A stretch of DNA of 64,000 nucleotides from Areca catechu (GCA_021397845.1 CM038050.1:10668471-10732470); one strand, 5' to 3'; counted from the first letter of the stretch, positions 50,481-62,042 are shown. Numbers and translations: made by a program. Notes: generated by a model from the sequence alone, not told the origin.

Positions 50481-52007
50481 TTGGTTATGGTAGCAGCGCC
50501 GAGTGAGCCGGGGACAGTGAGGAGCGGAGAGGCGAGGGATAGGAGTCGACTTCTTGAGACACGGCGAGGGTGGAGGCCGGCGGTGGCAGGTTTTTCCGTT
50601 CTTTTTCAACGAGGTTCTAAACGTGTCGTAAATGGGTCCGGTTTTTATTTTTTTAACTAAGTTATACGCATGTTGTAAATAGGTCGGGGTAAGCTATCTA
50701 ACATATCAGGTTCAAGTTTAAAATTTAATTTATTTATTAAATAGAATAGAATTAGATTGAAATATTTTTTATTCAATCCAAATCTAATCCCATCTGTTTA
50801 TATTCAATTCAATCCTATTGCTATCCATGAAATCCTATTTATATGATTTATAAAATTGAAAAATAATTTTATTATTAAAAAAATTTTAAAATTATTTCCT
50901 GATCATGAAAGTATCGTGATCCTATCAGGTAACATCAAGCTAACGAATGTTATAATTTCTTTTATTAAAAAAATATATTTTTCTTTTTTAAAATTTTTAA
51001 TAAAAAAATAAATATTAAATATATATTAAAAAATAAAATTTATATGCTTAAATCAAATTATGTATACATATATTTTTTTTTCGGAGATGGTGAACAAAGA
51101 ATTTTCATGTGCTGCCAGCATTTGTCAGACGGGGCGGGGTACAAGAGCGGCAGCATACGGGCGTCGTGCGTTGGATAGGAATGTAGCACCCGCAACGCTT
51201 GTGGGCCACAAATTTACTCATGTGAGGTAAGTGAGATTAGACCGGTTGTGAGCCTGAGTTTTTTTGGGCCGTGACAAATATTTACGAAGCCCAATTACTT
51301 TGTTTTTGTCGCCAGCGGAATTCAAGAGATATACATGTACTGGACTTCCCAGGTTGTGAGCATGAGCTTGTTTTACTAATTTTGGTGTTAAATTATAACC
51401 TTTAGTGATCATATAAAAAAAACTTATACATTTTTTCAATGGTTTATTTATCTCTAGATGTTGCTAAGGAGAGTGACAATTTGAGTGCACCAATCAAATT
51501 TGGGTACGTTGTAGCCATAGCAAGTGGCTTTCTTTTTGGCAAATTTATTTTAGTTGGTTACCCCATGAAGATTTCACTTTGTGATAAGAAAAAAGTTATA
51601 ATAAATAACAACACATTTTTTAATTTTTGGTGTAAGAAGTGTCAAGTGTTTAGTAGAAAGCATGTAAACTATCTCAATAAATTCACAAGCCATTTCACAA
51701 TAAAAAGAAAAGCCCATGTCTTGCACATTGCAGATGAAACCTATACAATGTCAATAAATTTCAAATACATCTCCTGGTTGCCCTATATCCATCTACGATG
51801 GTTGCAAGAAAATGATATTTCTCGACAATATAGTTGTTCAAAAAAAAAAAAAAAAAAAATCTTGGTGAAACTTAACAAGTTTGTCAACACTCTTATAGGA
51901 TCAAAACATGTATGCAAAACCACTATTTTACATTGTGCATGTTTATGGTCTTGCAAGTGAAATTGCAAAGTTTGCCTCCTAGCAATCTATCATGTATACA
52001 TTAGTGA
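50481..52007. other. AT-rich intergenic region
   Basis: No recognised gene. The longest open frame (51439-51960, + strand, 173 codons, starting MVYLSLDVAKESDN) is AT-rich with a lysine run from a poly-A tract. It resembles no family I know. Confidence 0.4.
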
Positions 52008-53404
52008 AACTTAGGAATGTAGAGCCGAATACTTCTCTATTTACCTCCCTGTTTGTATTGAAAAGAGACTTTCATGGTAAGGGTGGTGGGTCATCGGTCC
52101 TCGGCCAGGCCGAAGACTGATAAAAGGGACTCATAGTGCCATACATGGATAGAAACTCTGCTTTTTCTTTGTGTACTACACCAACTGGGGGTTTAACGTT
52201 GAATGGAAAACCCCACGTTTGGATGTAAACGCTGGGAAAAGAGTTTTGAAAGCCGACCAAAAGGACTTTGAAACCTTATTAGAACCAGAAATCCCCATGT
52301 TCAAAGAACTGCTGAAGGAAGAAAACCTTCATCGTGTCCATATCAGCAAAGTCCCAGCACTAGGTATAAAGATAGCAAGCTTCGGATTTTTCCTCTTTTT
52401 TTTTTAATGATTGAATTGTCTTTCTTTGACTGCAGGTAAACCAATGACACCGAAGCTAGAGAAACTTCGACAGGCTTCAAGGAAGAGGGCGGTACCAGTT
52501 CCACCAAAGTCCAAAGTTCGAAAGAAAGCAAGAGCAGAAGAGGCTTCGGGCACTCCTCAGATGAGGGTTGCATCGGATGAAGATAAAGTGCCCCCAACTT
52601 CACTGCCAAGTCCACCAAGAGAACCTTCGAAAAGTCCATCTCTGAGACTAGTGAAAAGTCCAACTTCCTTTCCCTTTCTCCTTCAGAGATACAAGGAGAG
52701 ATTCCCTGTTAAATTCCGAACATGTTGGTCCGGGAGGGGCATCGGACGGGGACTCCTCGGAGGGGACCCCCTCGGAGATGGACTTTTCGAAGGTTCTCTT
52801 GGTGGACTTGGCAGTGAAGTTGGGGGCACTTCATCTTCATCCGATGCAGCCCTCATCTGAGGAGTGCCCGAAGCCTCTTCAACTCTTTTCTTTCGAACTT
52901 CGGACTCTGGTGGAACTGGTACCACCCTCTTCCTTGAAGCCTGTCGAAGTTTCTCAAGCTTCGGTCTCATTGGTTCACCTGCAGTTAAAAGAAAGACAAT
53001 TCAATCATTAAAAAAAAGGAGAAAAAATCCGAAGCCCGCTATCTCTATACCTAGTGCTAGAACTTCGCTGATATGGGCACGATGAAGATTTTCTTCCTTC
53101 AGCAGTTCTTTGAACATGGAGATTTCTGGCTCTGAAAAGGTTTCAAAGTCCTTTTGGTCAACTTTCAAAACCCTTTTTCCAGCGTTTGCATCCAAACGTG
53201 GGGTTTTTCATTCAGCGTTAAACCCCCCGTTAGTGTAGTACACGAAGAAAAAGCAGGGTTTCCATGCATGTATGGCACTGGAGTCCCTTTTATCAGTCTT
53301 CAGCCTGGCCGAGGACCAATGACCAACCACCTATTATCATGAAAGTATCTTTTCAATACAAACAAAGAGATAAATAGAGAAGTTTTCGGCTCTACATTCC
53401 TAAG
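52008..53404. repeat. Long inverted duplication (two arms of about 630 bp)
   Basis: The left arm (about 52008-52646) is the near reverse complement of the right arm (about 52778-53404), with a spacer of about 131 bases. Both arms carry the 3' half of the same Transposase_28 gene: on the + strand TPKLEKLRQASRKRAVPVPP (from 52447) and on the - strand RPKLEKLRQASRKRVVPVPP (from about 52970). The arm ends are sharp. The minus-strand frame continues through the spacer, so the right arm is the original and the left arm the inverted copy. A transcript would fold into a long hairpin. Confidence 0.9.
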
Positions 53405-53789
53405 TTTACAAAGGACTAGGAATCCACAAATATTCCTAAAACTGTTCGGAGTCAGCTGAGCCGGAACTATCTGATAAAGGTTAAAAAGTTTTTATAAGAA
53501 AAAGGTAAAGCGGAAGCCGAAGACCAGCCTTAAGATGGTCTTCATATATGGCGATTGACCTAACAGTAGGGTTATCTACCGTTTCATCAGGTTTTGGGAG
53601 GATTGTTTTAAAGGTTCGCGGGATGTGAAAGCGGTGCCGAAGACTTTCTAACTTAGCAAGTGATAACGAGTTGGCAACTATATCGGGAGACCCTTCCGGA
53701 CTCCTCTTCGTACCTGAACCTCTTTCCCTACTAGTTTCACTTCCTGGTAAACCCCTGCTAGTAGAAGGATTACTTACGGACTCCAACAT
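52683..53789 (-). pseudogene. Transposase_28-type gene, antisense to a Tat-like LTR (copy 1)
   Basis: It starts MLESVSNPSTSRGLPGSE at 53789. A domain matching the plant 'putative gypsy type transposon' family follows (FHIPRTFKTILPKPDE, IAIYEDHLKAGLRLPLYLFLIKTF). In shifted frames it continues with NLYQIVPAQLTPNSFRNICGFLVLCKL and SLFVLKRYF, then the WKTP-like region. A GT-AG intron (about 77 bases) separates the ...ALG and RPKLEKLRQ segments. Several frameshifts and stops make it a pseudogene. The same layout and the same intron position occur in the copy at 62581-64000. The LTR to its right (54384-55533) points the opposite way, so this gene is antisense to the element. Confidence 0.75.
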
Positions 53790-53926
53790 TACAAAGAAAG
53801 AAGGAGAAAAAAGGAAAGACCTCTACCTCCAAAGAAAACGGAAATGGTTGGTTGAAGAATAGCAACGCAGAGCGAGAGGAAGAAAAAATGCAGAAGCAAG
53901 GAAGTTCTTCTTATGAAGTGCTTCCC

Positions 53927-53936
53927 CCTTTTATAG
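53927..53936 (-). promoter_or_regulatory. TATA box of the antisense retroelement gene
   Basis: On the minus strand the sequence reads CTATAAAAGG followed by GGGAAGCACTTC. It lies about 140 bases upstream of the ATG at 53789, a normal TATA-to-ATG distance for a plant gene. It supports independent transcription of the antisense gene, but only from sequence. Confidence 0.6.
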
Positions 53937-54383
53937 AGGCAGAGTGATGGGATTTTACGTCGATTCGGAGATCTCCTTGATCGTGCACCATATCGGCAGT
54001 GCCGGTCATGGGTATGATTCTCTAGGAGACGTCCATTAATGAGACGGTGATTTTAATCCGCGTGAAAAGCCATTGATGGCCAAGATAGATTTTCAACAGT
54101 GATCAAGCCATAGATTGTCGCCAGGTGTCCTGCCTCGACCAAATAAAAGTCCTTTTTACAGAAATTCCTTAAAAAGATTTTTTAGATTTGAAATATCTTT
54201 TCAAAGTAGCAATGGAGAGATGACACGTGTTTTCGGCACGATCCTCATGCCACGAAGCAGTTATTGTAAATGACAAGTGTCAGAAGTATGCCATTATTAG
54301 TTCTCAGTCTTCGCTAAACGACAAATGCTAATACTCCCATTTTTCGAAATAAAATTATTTTGAACTTGGGAATGGGGGGCAGC

Positions 54384-55533
54384 TGTTATGGTATTCCTAT
54401 TCAATTTTAAAATAATTCCCAGTTTATTCTTCTAACCGCTTTCAATTGTTAGTTTATCAGTCAAATCAGTATACCAAAGAAAATATCTCCTTGATTTGAT
54501 GAAAATTCTAATCTACAAAAAGGATACATTGTATTCCTTCGACTTCATATCTTCAGCATGGTCCGAAGACTAAGCCTATCAATTTTATACCTTCGGCTTG
54601 TATCTTCAGCATGGTCCGCAGAGTAAGCCTTTCAATGTTATTCTTTCGACTTCGTATCTTTAGCATGATCCGAAGAGTAAGCTTATCTTGTTTTTAGGAT
54701 TACTGTAAGTGTTATCTATTTCTCCTTATTATTTCCAAAAAAACTTATCCGAAGTATATAACTAACATTCCCTCTAGAAACATTCCCTCTAGAAACTACT
54801 AAAGAGAATGTTAGATTCACTTCGGATTTTCTCTAAGAAGAGGCATATTGAACATGTAGATTTTTTCCGACTACGGTTAGAGTTTATTCTGGTTGTTATA
54901 ACTGCCCACGTAATCAATACCCTCAGATTGAATAACTAATTCTCTGACCATCACTACTTATAGTTATGAAAGTTTCGTTAACCAACTCTCATAACCGTAA
55001 GTAGTTACACTTGTACCTATAAATACCGGTAAGAAGGGATACTCGAGATAAGCTTCGCTATCTCTAAATCATTCAAATTATTTCCTTTCCCTCTCTGTTT
55101 TCAAGCTATTCATTCGCTGCCTGAGTTCTTGTTGACTTTGGCATCGGAGTGTCCTCCACTAGAAGATTTTCGATCAGGGGATCTGTTTTGTAGGTTTCGG
55201 TTGACGGCGATCGGGCTGACGAACCACTCCATCCGGTCGATGGGGATTCAGCGTCAACAAACTTCCATAATCGTAAGTAGTTACACTTGTGCCTATAAAT
55301 ACTGGTAAGAGAGGACACTCGAGGTAAGCTTCGCTATCTCCAGATCATTCAAAATCTTTCCTTTCCCTCTCTGTTTTCAAGCTCTTCATTCTGCTGCCTG
55401 AGTTCTTGCTGACTTGGACATCGGAATGTCCCCCGCTAGAAGATTTCCGATCAGGGGATCTGTTTTGCAAGTTCCGATTGACGGCGATCCGGTGGACGAA
55501 CCACTCCATCCGATCGATGGGGATTCAGCGTCA
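54384..55533 (+). mobile_element. Tat-like gypsy 3' LTR with internally duplicated promoter end
   Basis: A purine tract (GGGAATGGGGGGCAGC, about 54368-54383) immediately precedes TGTTATGGTATTCC, the LTR start. The LTR ends GGGATTCAGCGTCA. The 3' end, including a TATAAATA box, is present twice in tandem. Many 'CTTCGG/CTTCGA' phrases fill the U3 part. No matching 5' LTR lies in the window, so the element is broken or rearranged. Confidence 0.75.
54984..55533 (+). repeat. 276-bp tandem duplication of the LTR 3' end
   Basis: Two copies (about 54984-55258 and 55260-55533) have a 276-base period. Each carries GTAAGTAGTTACACTTG, a CCTATAAATAC TATA box, a leader and the terminal GATGGGGATTCAGCGTCA. 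The copies differ at scattered bases. The effect is an LTR with two core promoters. Confidence 0.9.
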
Positions 55534-55535
55534 GC

Positions 55536-57629
55536 AAATACTATTTATAAAATAATAATGTAGTGAGACAATAAAGCACCACTAATATATGGAGGAAGTG
55601 ACACTATACTGGAAAATCAAATGTGCTAAACTTAATTTTCGTGAAAACGTCTCACGTGAGGTTGATGGAAGAGGTAGTTGGTGTATGAACTTAATAATGA
55701 GCTGCTAGAACCTAATTGAGCGGTTCATGTCATGCATGCCAAGATTGGAAGAAACGTGAAATACAACTGTTTCTTTTCTTATTCTTCTTCTTTTATTTAT
55801 CCCCGGTTGCTTCAAGGTCATTTTTCAGAAATATCATAGAGTTATTTTATGAATTATCGTAATGCGGTTGTTTAAACAGTCCGTTGTTAAACTCTGGATT
55901 TTCTGACTTAATGCAAGATAACACTACTCAGTTGTTCTTTCAAGGGGTAATAGAAAAAGATATAGCCTTCGGTTGCTCAATTAACTAGTTTGTGATGACT
56001 ACTCACAACCAAAAAGTAGAGATCTAGCTGACATACTAAGAAAAACCATGTGAAATTCACAATATTACAAGAAACATGCAAGTCTAGCTAAAGAAATTTT
56101 TGATCAATTCACTTTATCTCAAATTATTCAGTTTCTATAACACAGATTATTACTTTTGAGGAAACCTTGAATTGCACAAAGACAGAAAAATGTCAACATA
56201 CGCTATGATCATCAAAATATCTTATTGTTTTGATCAAGTCTACATAAGTCTAAACCACCTTGAATATGCTCTTTTCATTTCCTAAATTGCTTGGATTTTA
56301 TATTTCAAAGGATCTTCTTTCGTTCTCGATCCTGTAAGACTGATATATTTTTGTGCTCCAGACTTGCTGCCGATATCTTCTTTTTGAGAACATCCTACAT
56401 GAGCTACATCCCTTTTATTGATCCTGATTTTCTGAAGAAATTAAATTAGGTGACAAAACATGTTTAAGATTTTTTATAGATTTCAATATTGTATGGATCA
56501 ATATAGTTCTTTTCAAATTATGGAAACAAGTCATGAAAAAAGTGATAAAAACATGTTCTATAGAAGCATCAGTGTTGATCACGAACACTTGTATGAAATA
56601 TTAATAATGATACAGGGAACCCTTAAATAATTTCGAGATAAAGCGAAAAAGATAAACAATTTAGAGGCAAAGCTAAAATTACACTAACAGTGAAATACTT
56701 ACCAAGAAAACTGTCATAAGAAGAAATATGATCGCTATCACGACGTTGAACAAGTGGAACTTTTTAGGTGAGTGATAATTTGACGCATATCATGTATAAT
56801 TTAGTTGCATTTTAATAATAACAATATTCTGAGATCATAAGATTTCACTTGAAAGATTAATTAGCATGCTGTAGTTGATACTGAACAGCAAATTCCACCA
56901 TAAGATAGTTTATTTTGTCTTTCCGGCCAGAGATTCGTTACAGAAGTTGGTAAACAGCAGAAATCCTATCGCTGCAAAACTGTGGAAATGACATCCAAAT
57001 GATCCTGCAACCCTAGCAAAGAGAGTAACAGCATGAAAAGAATGATAAGGACCGCCGGAATAACCAAATGCAAGATCTATGAAGATCGAAGAAATACTGA
57101 TATATAAGATGATGTAAGACACAACATAATAGCAAGGTTACCTTTATCTGCAACCAATGTGGTATAATCCAAGGACTAGCGCCGCAATCACTATATATAT
57201 ATATATATATATAGCTAAATCTCTGTGACCAGACAATAGAAACATAGAGACAGAATAGAAAACCTTCCATATAACTACTCTTCCATCTAAAAATTGTTGC
57301 TCCTGCGTGCCCTCTTCATCCTATGCCATCTGGCGTGCAGTCTCCTACTTATCATTCCAACGGCCTGCTTCTTGAGTGGTGTTTTTCTTGATCATAAAAT
57401 AGGTTGGAACTCTCATTAATTTGCGCATTACAAACAAATACTAGAGTTCTTCAAGCTTCGAACTGTAAAAAAATAATAAATGTAAAAAAAAAAAAAAAAT
57501 GATCCAACCAAGACGATGGTATGATTGAAGAATCCTTCGAAAGCATGCATGCAAGGCAGAAACCCTAATTCTCCTTGTACCAGTCCTGTAGTAATAATAG
57601 TATCATGGAGAAATTGCTTCCATCCTCCA
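55536..57629. other. Intergenic region downstream of ABI4-like gene
   Basis: AT-rich with no recognised coding sequence. A (TA)n run lies at about 57192-57212. Short minus-strand frames near 56910-57270 are rich in aromatic residues and not conserved as far as I can tell. The 3' end of the ABI4-like transcript should fall in the last few hundred bases. Confidence 0.5.
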
Positions 57630-58529
57630 TCACAGATCAAAGAAGAAGGGATCCCCGTCATCCCACAAGCAAGAAGCTGCTGCAGCATAATCATCATAAT
57701 TCCACACCGGCGACGACACGAGAGGCATTGATGTGGTGGTCTCCACCGGCGCCGCTGGCTGGTTGGATAGTGACAGGCTCGAACTCACCGACCCGGCAAG
57801 GGAGCTGATGTCCTCGTATATTACACCAGTATCGGCCGCGACGACATGGTTCGGTCCACACGCAGGTGCAGGCGCCGGCAACACCGCCGCCGATCCATGC
57901 TCCACCTGCTGCGGTTCGATAGGCATGCAGTGATAACCGCCACTGCTTGTGATTGGCCCATGGGCGATGATGGTGCTCTCCGTTGTGTTGGAGTACGTTA
58001 TGGCGGGAGGGAAGGCATAGAGAGAGGAAGAGGAGGAGGAGGGGAGGAGAGGGAAGGGGAAACCGGAGGGGCGGGGGAGGAGAGGACGAAGGGTGGGCGT
58101 CGAGGAGGAGGACGAGGAGGAGGAGCCACCGCTGGCGGCGGTGGCCGCGGAGGGCTGGAGATTGAGCTGTGCTCGAGGACCATAGAGAATAAGCGCCGCC
58201 CGGTCATAGGCCCTGGCTGCATCCTCGGCGGTGGAGAACGTCCCGAGCCACTTCCTCGTCCGCTTCCTCGGCTCGCGGATCTCTGCCACCCACTTTCCCC
58301 AGCTTCGCTGCCGTACCCCCCGGTATCGGAACTTCCCGTTGTCCGGCCCTCCCTTTCCCTTGCACTTCCTGCTGCTGCTTCCGCTGTTGTTAGAACTCCC
58401 TCCACCGCCGCCGGCGCCGGAGGAGGCGGTGGCAGCGGCGGCAGAGCTGCTGCTGGTGGTGCTGCTGGGGCTACCAGGAATGGAAAGAGTGTACTGTTCT
58501 ATTGGGGGAGGAGGGTGCCCACCATCCAT
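57630..58529 (-). CDS. ABI4: ABI4-type AP2/ERF transcription factor
   Basis: A single-exon gene of 299 codons. The start is the ATG at 58529 (MDGGHPPPPIEQY); the in-frame extension upstream to 58601 has no ATG. A Ser/Ala/Gly-rich N-terminus leads to the ABI4 signature CKGKGGPDN (56-64). One AP2 domain follows (about 68-125: YRGVRQRSWGKWVAEIREPRKR, WLGTF, AARAYDRAALILYG). Then come a serine run, the LRP motif TLRPLLPRP (146-154) and the C-terminal SLAGSVSSSLSLSN block, which Arabidopsis ABI4 shares. The acidic/aromatic end (CLWDDGDPFFFDL) is likely an activation region. ABI4 factors bind CE1-like elements and mediate ABA, sugar and plastid-retrograde signalling in seeds and seedlings. A DREB A-3 relative is the only alternative; ABI4 is effectively that group. 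Confidence 0.95.
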   Translation of the reverse strand: MDGGHPPPPIEQYTLSIPGSPSSTTSSSSAAAATASSGAGGGGGSSNNSGSSSRKCKGKGGPDNGKFRYRGVRQRSWGKWVAEIREPRKRTRKWLGTFSTAEDAARAYDRAALILYGPRAQLNLQPSAATAASGGSSSSSSSSTPTLRPLLPRPSGFPFPLLPSSSSSSLYAFPPAITYSNTTESTIIAHGPITSSGGYHCMPIEPQQVEHGSAAVLPAPAPACGPNHVVAADTGVIYEDISSLAGSVSSSLSLSNQPAAPVETTTSMPLVSSPVWNYDDYAAAASCLWDDGDPFFFDL

Positions 58530-58714
58530 TTCCAGAAATACCCAAAAGAAAATAAGAGAAAGAGGAGGGGGGAAGTGTGGTTGGGCGCCCGGGGACGGCA
58601 ACCTCGGGCGGTGGGAAGGAGGAAAGGTCGGGAAGAGAGATGAGGGATGGAAGTTTGGGGTGGGGTGGGGTGGGCTTCTCTACCTCTTCTCTATGGAGTG
58701 GAAGGGCGGTGGTC

Positions 58715-58722
58715 ATATATAG
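58715..58722 (-). promoter_or_regulatory. TATA box of ABI4-type gene
   Basis: The minus strand reads CCCTATATATGACC about 190 bases upstream of the start codon, with a GC-rich leader between. Position and sequence fit a core promoter. Confidence 0.6.
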
Positions 58723-58729
58723 GGCATTA

Positions 58730-60476
58730 AACTAATAAAAAGCCACACAGGAAAAGTACTACTCTTGGGTTTCTGCCTTTATTGCATGGCTGATGAGAGA
58801 GAACTTAAAGAGGTAGCAGCACAACAGATATATTGGTAGTAGTAGCTTGTAAGGGCTTGCCAGTTTTGGATTCTTCTAACCTGCAACTCTGTTGCTTGGT
58901 TGGAAAGCAAAATTATACATTTATAAACAAGTAGTTTGTTTTGGTCTTCCTTCTTCTCTCTTCTTTGAATGGTAGTATGTGGACTCATGAGCCTGCTCTC
59001 ATTGCAGTCTCGTAAAGTATTAAAGCATGCGAGACAGAAAGACAGCGGGAGAGAGAAAGAGAAGAAGTAATGAAGCAAGCCGAGAGTCCGTGGTAGCGAG
59101 GCATGATGAGGCGGTGATACCAGGCGTTAAGCTCTTGGTAGGGTGGAGAAGACGAGTGGAGAGCGCGTGCATGAGGGAGTGATGCGGCCGAGAGCGATAT
59201 TGGTGAGGTGAGGGAAGAGGGCCTCGGGAATAAGCGAGGTTGTCTTCTTTGAAAGGGACAGCAGAATCTAGGTGGTTTCCTCGGCTATAATTAATCACCT
59301 TGGGACCAGGTCCAAACGTGCCCTTCCCATTCGTCTCTTCCGTGTTTAGTAATTGGAATTCTCGACTCCCCGCAACCTCTCTTTGTTAATTGGCAGGGGG
59401 ATACTATTTGTAGTGATGAGGTGAGGACAGGGTCTCGTTCTAATTAAGATCCATGAAGTAGATTATGGACGTAAACAAGTACGAAAGGTATTCGGAAAGT
59501 TATTCTTGTCCCACCGTAATCTAAGAGGCTGGGAAGTCGATTTTGTCGACCGGCAATTGACTTTGACGTCTGATGAGAAATGAGAATTTTGAAATCCACC
59601 ACCGCCATCGTCCAAGGAAGACGGTAAATACGCCGCCGTATGCTGTTGTGAAATGGATAAAGATCGCGCGGCAGCTGGGAATGGTGTACCTGCAGACGCA
59701 ACAGACGTTTCTAGGCTCTGATACGATATTTTTGGATGCATGAACGTATATATGACATGCACAAAATATGTGCAGTTCAAGTATTCAAAAAGAAAGAGTA
59801 TTTTTTAATGATATAAATAATGCCATGAAATTAGTTTATCTTGAATTGATCTTAATGACTATTAGCATTTTAATTAATAATATATATAGAGAAATATAGA
59901 GAACTGACAAGCAGCTTCGCTTTTTTCATATATTTATGAATCCTTTTCGGTGGAAGAACCCTAATTCATTCATGATCTTAGAAATTTATGAGCCATCTCT
60001 CACATGCATTGAACATGTTTGACTCTAATTATTTTTGTTTGTAAGGTAGATGTGTGCTTATTTTTTACATTTTCATCTTTATTATGGAGAATCTTAAGGG
60101 CATAAAATTACTGAGTGCAGATGTTTTCTCTTCATTTTCATCACTATACATAAATAAAGGTGTATCTATATGCAATAAGAACATAAATCAGATATATTCC
60201 ATAAAACTTAAGTGAAATAATAATATAGACCAAGATATGTGCTGGGTGAGATCAATGAGAATTTAGGATAAAAAAAGAGCAAGATAAATACGCTATATTA
60301 TCATCATCATCATCATTATTACTATTATTACTACTAGTATTATTGCTGCTACTGCTACTTTCAGATGAATATACTTAGTTGTTGGTGCCATCAAAAAAAT
60401 CACTCATTTTAAAATACATCATTATGGCTAAATAGATGTATCAAAGGACAAATACGAAAATAGTAGCAGCAATAGC
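58730..60476. other. Upstream region of ABI4-type gene, no other gene seen
   Basis: Mixed composition for the first 1 kb, probably including distal promoter sequence, then AT-rich. An imperfect ATC/ATT/GCT trinucleotide array lies at about 60298-60360. Minus-strand open frames near 58779-59300 and 59444-59780 show no conserved domain. Confidence 0.5.
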
Positions 60477-62042
60477 TGTTGCCGCCAAGATCGTCGTGGC
60501 CCGTAGCTGCATCGGCGCCGGAGTGCGCTCCTCCTGCCGCCCGCCGCTCTCGGTTCCCGGATCTCCTCGCCAGGTGCGATCGCTTTGTTGCCCGGCGGTC
60601 CTCCGCTCCTGGACCTGCGAGACAACGGTTAGAGACCCGGGCCGGGATTTCCGGCGGGGGCACTCCGACGATCAAGTCAGTGATGATCCAGGAAAATAGA
60701 TCCTCTTGGTCAGGCCCCTCTTAATGGACTCTGTACTAGGAGGAGTAAAAAATGTGTGTAAAGATGTAAACGTCACAGGGGGAGAGTGATGGCAGGGTCA
60801 GAGGGATGCTCTGTTTCCCTGCCTCTTCTTGTGCCCCTCGTTTCCCTTCATCGGTGGTGGTAGTGGCGTTTCGCACTCTTGGTCGGGCTTGCGCTTGTGC
60901 TTGTGGTGATGGTGGTGGTGCCGTCCCCTCATGCTGGTGGGGATTGGACTTCTTCATCTTTTTTTTTTCTTCTCCCCTCCGTGTCTTGGAGTTGTTGTGT
61001 GTGTTACCTCTGGGTTTGCTGTGAACCAAGTTACTGTTCGGCGCTTGTCTCGGGATCCCCGCCGGGCTGTCAGGTGCATGCAGCAGTGTCCCGAGGGACC
61101 TTTCCTTATTCATGATAGGGGGTGTTGTCAGGCGCTCCGACACTCCTCTTGGTTGCCTCATTCCAAAAAATTTAGGGATGCTTCGAATGGCGGGCCGTCG
61201 CCCGTGGATTCGAATCCCCGGATTGGTGTAACTGGTGGTCATAGGAGGTCAGTACGGCGTGGAAAGTGCTTCAGTGCAATCCTCGGGTGGCTCGCCGGTG
61301 TTCTGGGCTGGTGAAGACCTCGTTCGGACTGGGGCCGAGCTAGGACGGCATGACTCGCTTCGACCTCGACATTCCGAGCTCGCGGGGGTGCCTCGGTGGA
61401 GGAGGGTGGAAGGTGGACCCGGTCAAGAGGGCATGCGATCGAAGAGACTCCACATCGGCGGGTGAGCTCGTGGCTCGACCTTGACCGCAGGACACTAGCC
61501 TCCGAGGGTCTCACTTTAGAGGGCGGAGGGCGGACCCTGTCCAGAGGGCGCGCACATCGGCGGGTGAGCTTTTGGCTCGACCTCGACCGCAGGGCACTAG
61601 CCTCCGAGGGTCTCGCTCTGGAGGGTGGAAGGTGGACCCGGTCCAGAGGGCGCGCACTCGGAGAGGCTCCACATTGGCAGATGAGCTCGTGGCTCACCTC
61701 AACCGCAGGGCACTAGCTTCCGAGGGTCTCGCTCTGGAGGGCGGAAGGCGAACCGGTCCAGAGGGCGCGCGCTCGGAAAGGCTCCACATCGGCGGGTGAG
61801 CTCGTGGCTCGACTTCGACCGCAGGGCACTAGCCTCCGAGGGTCTCGCTCTGGAGGGCGGAAGGCGGCTCTGACCTAGGCGTCGAGCTCATGAGCTTGAC
61901 CTGGCGGAGGACTGAGCTCGGCCTGCTGTTCTGAAAGAGCTCAGCTCAGCTCGATAGTGGAATACGGTTGGAGAGTTGATGCGGCATCTTTTCTTGACAT
62001 GGCGACTGCTGGTTCCCCCATGTCAGTGATCCTTCCACATCA
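60477..62042 (-). mobile_element. Tat-like gypsy 3' LTR in minus orientation
   Basis: On the minus strand a purine tract (AGTGGGGGGCAAA) is followed at once by TGATGTGGAAGG (from 62042), an LTR start. The far end, near 60477, reads GGCGGCAACA. The interior at about 60540-60690 reads ACTTGATCGTCGGAGTG... on the minus strand, resembling the leader of the 54.4-55.5 kb LTR (GACTTTGGCATCGGAGTG). It contains a minisatellite and a block of unknown origin. The left boundary is less certain than the right. Confidence 0.6.
61402..61870. repeat. About 116-bp minisatellite inside the LTR
   Basis: Four full units (61402-61518, 61519-61620, 61621-61736, 61737-61852) and a partial fifth start GAGGGYGGAAGG and end GAGGGTCTCGCTCTG. 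The second unit has a 14-base deletion. The arginine/serine-rich open frames across it on both strands are artefacts of the repeat. Confidence 0.92.

Noticed and set aside
51439..51960. 173-codon plus-strand open frame
   Set aside because: AT-rich with a lysine run from poly-A and no recognised family. Kept only as a note in the intergenic entry.
57846..58722. Plus-strand open frames of up to 265 codons opposite the ABI4-type gene
   Set aside because: Arg/Gly- and Pro-rich shadows of a GC-rich gene. The - strand carries a full AP2 protein.
61239..61799. Arg/Ser-rich open frames on both strands
   Set aside because: They follow the 116-bp minisatellite period and are not genes.
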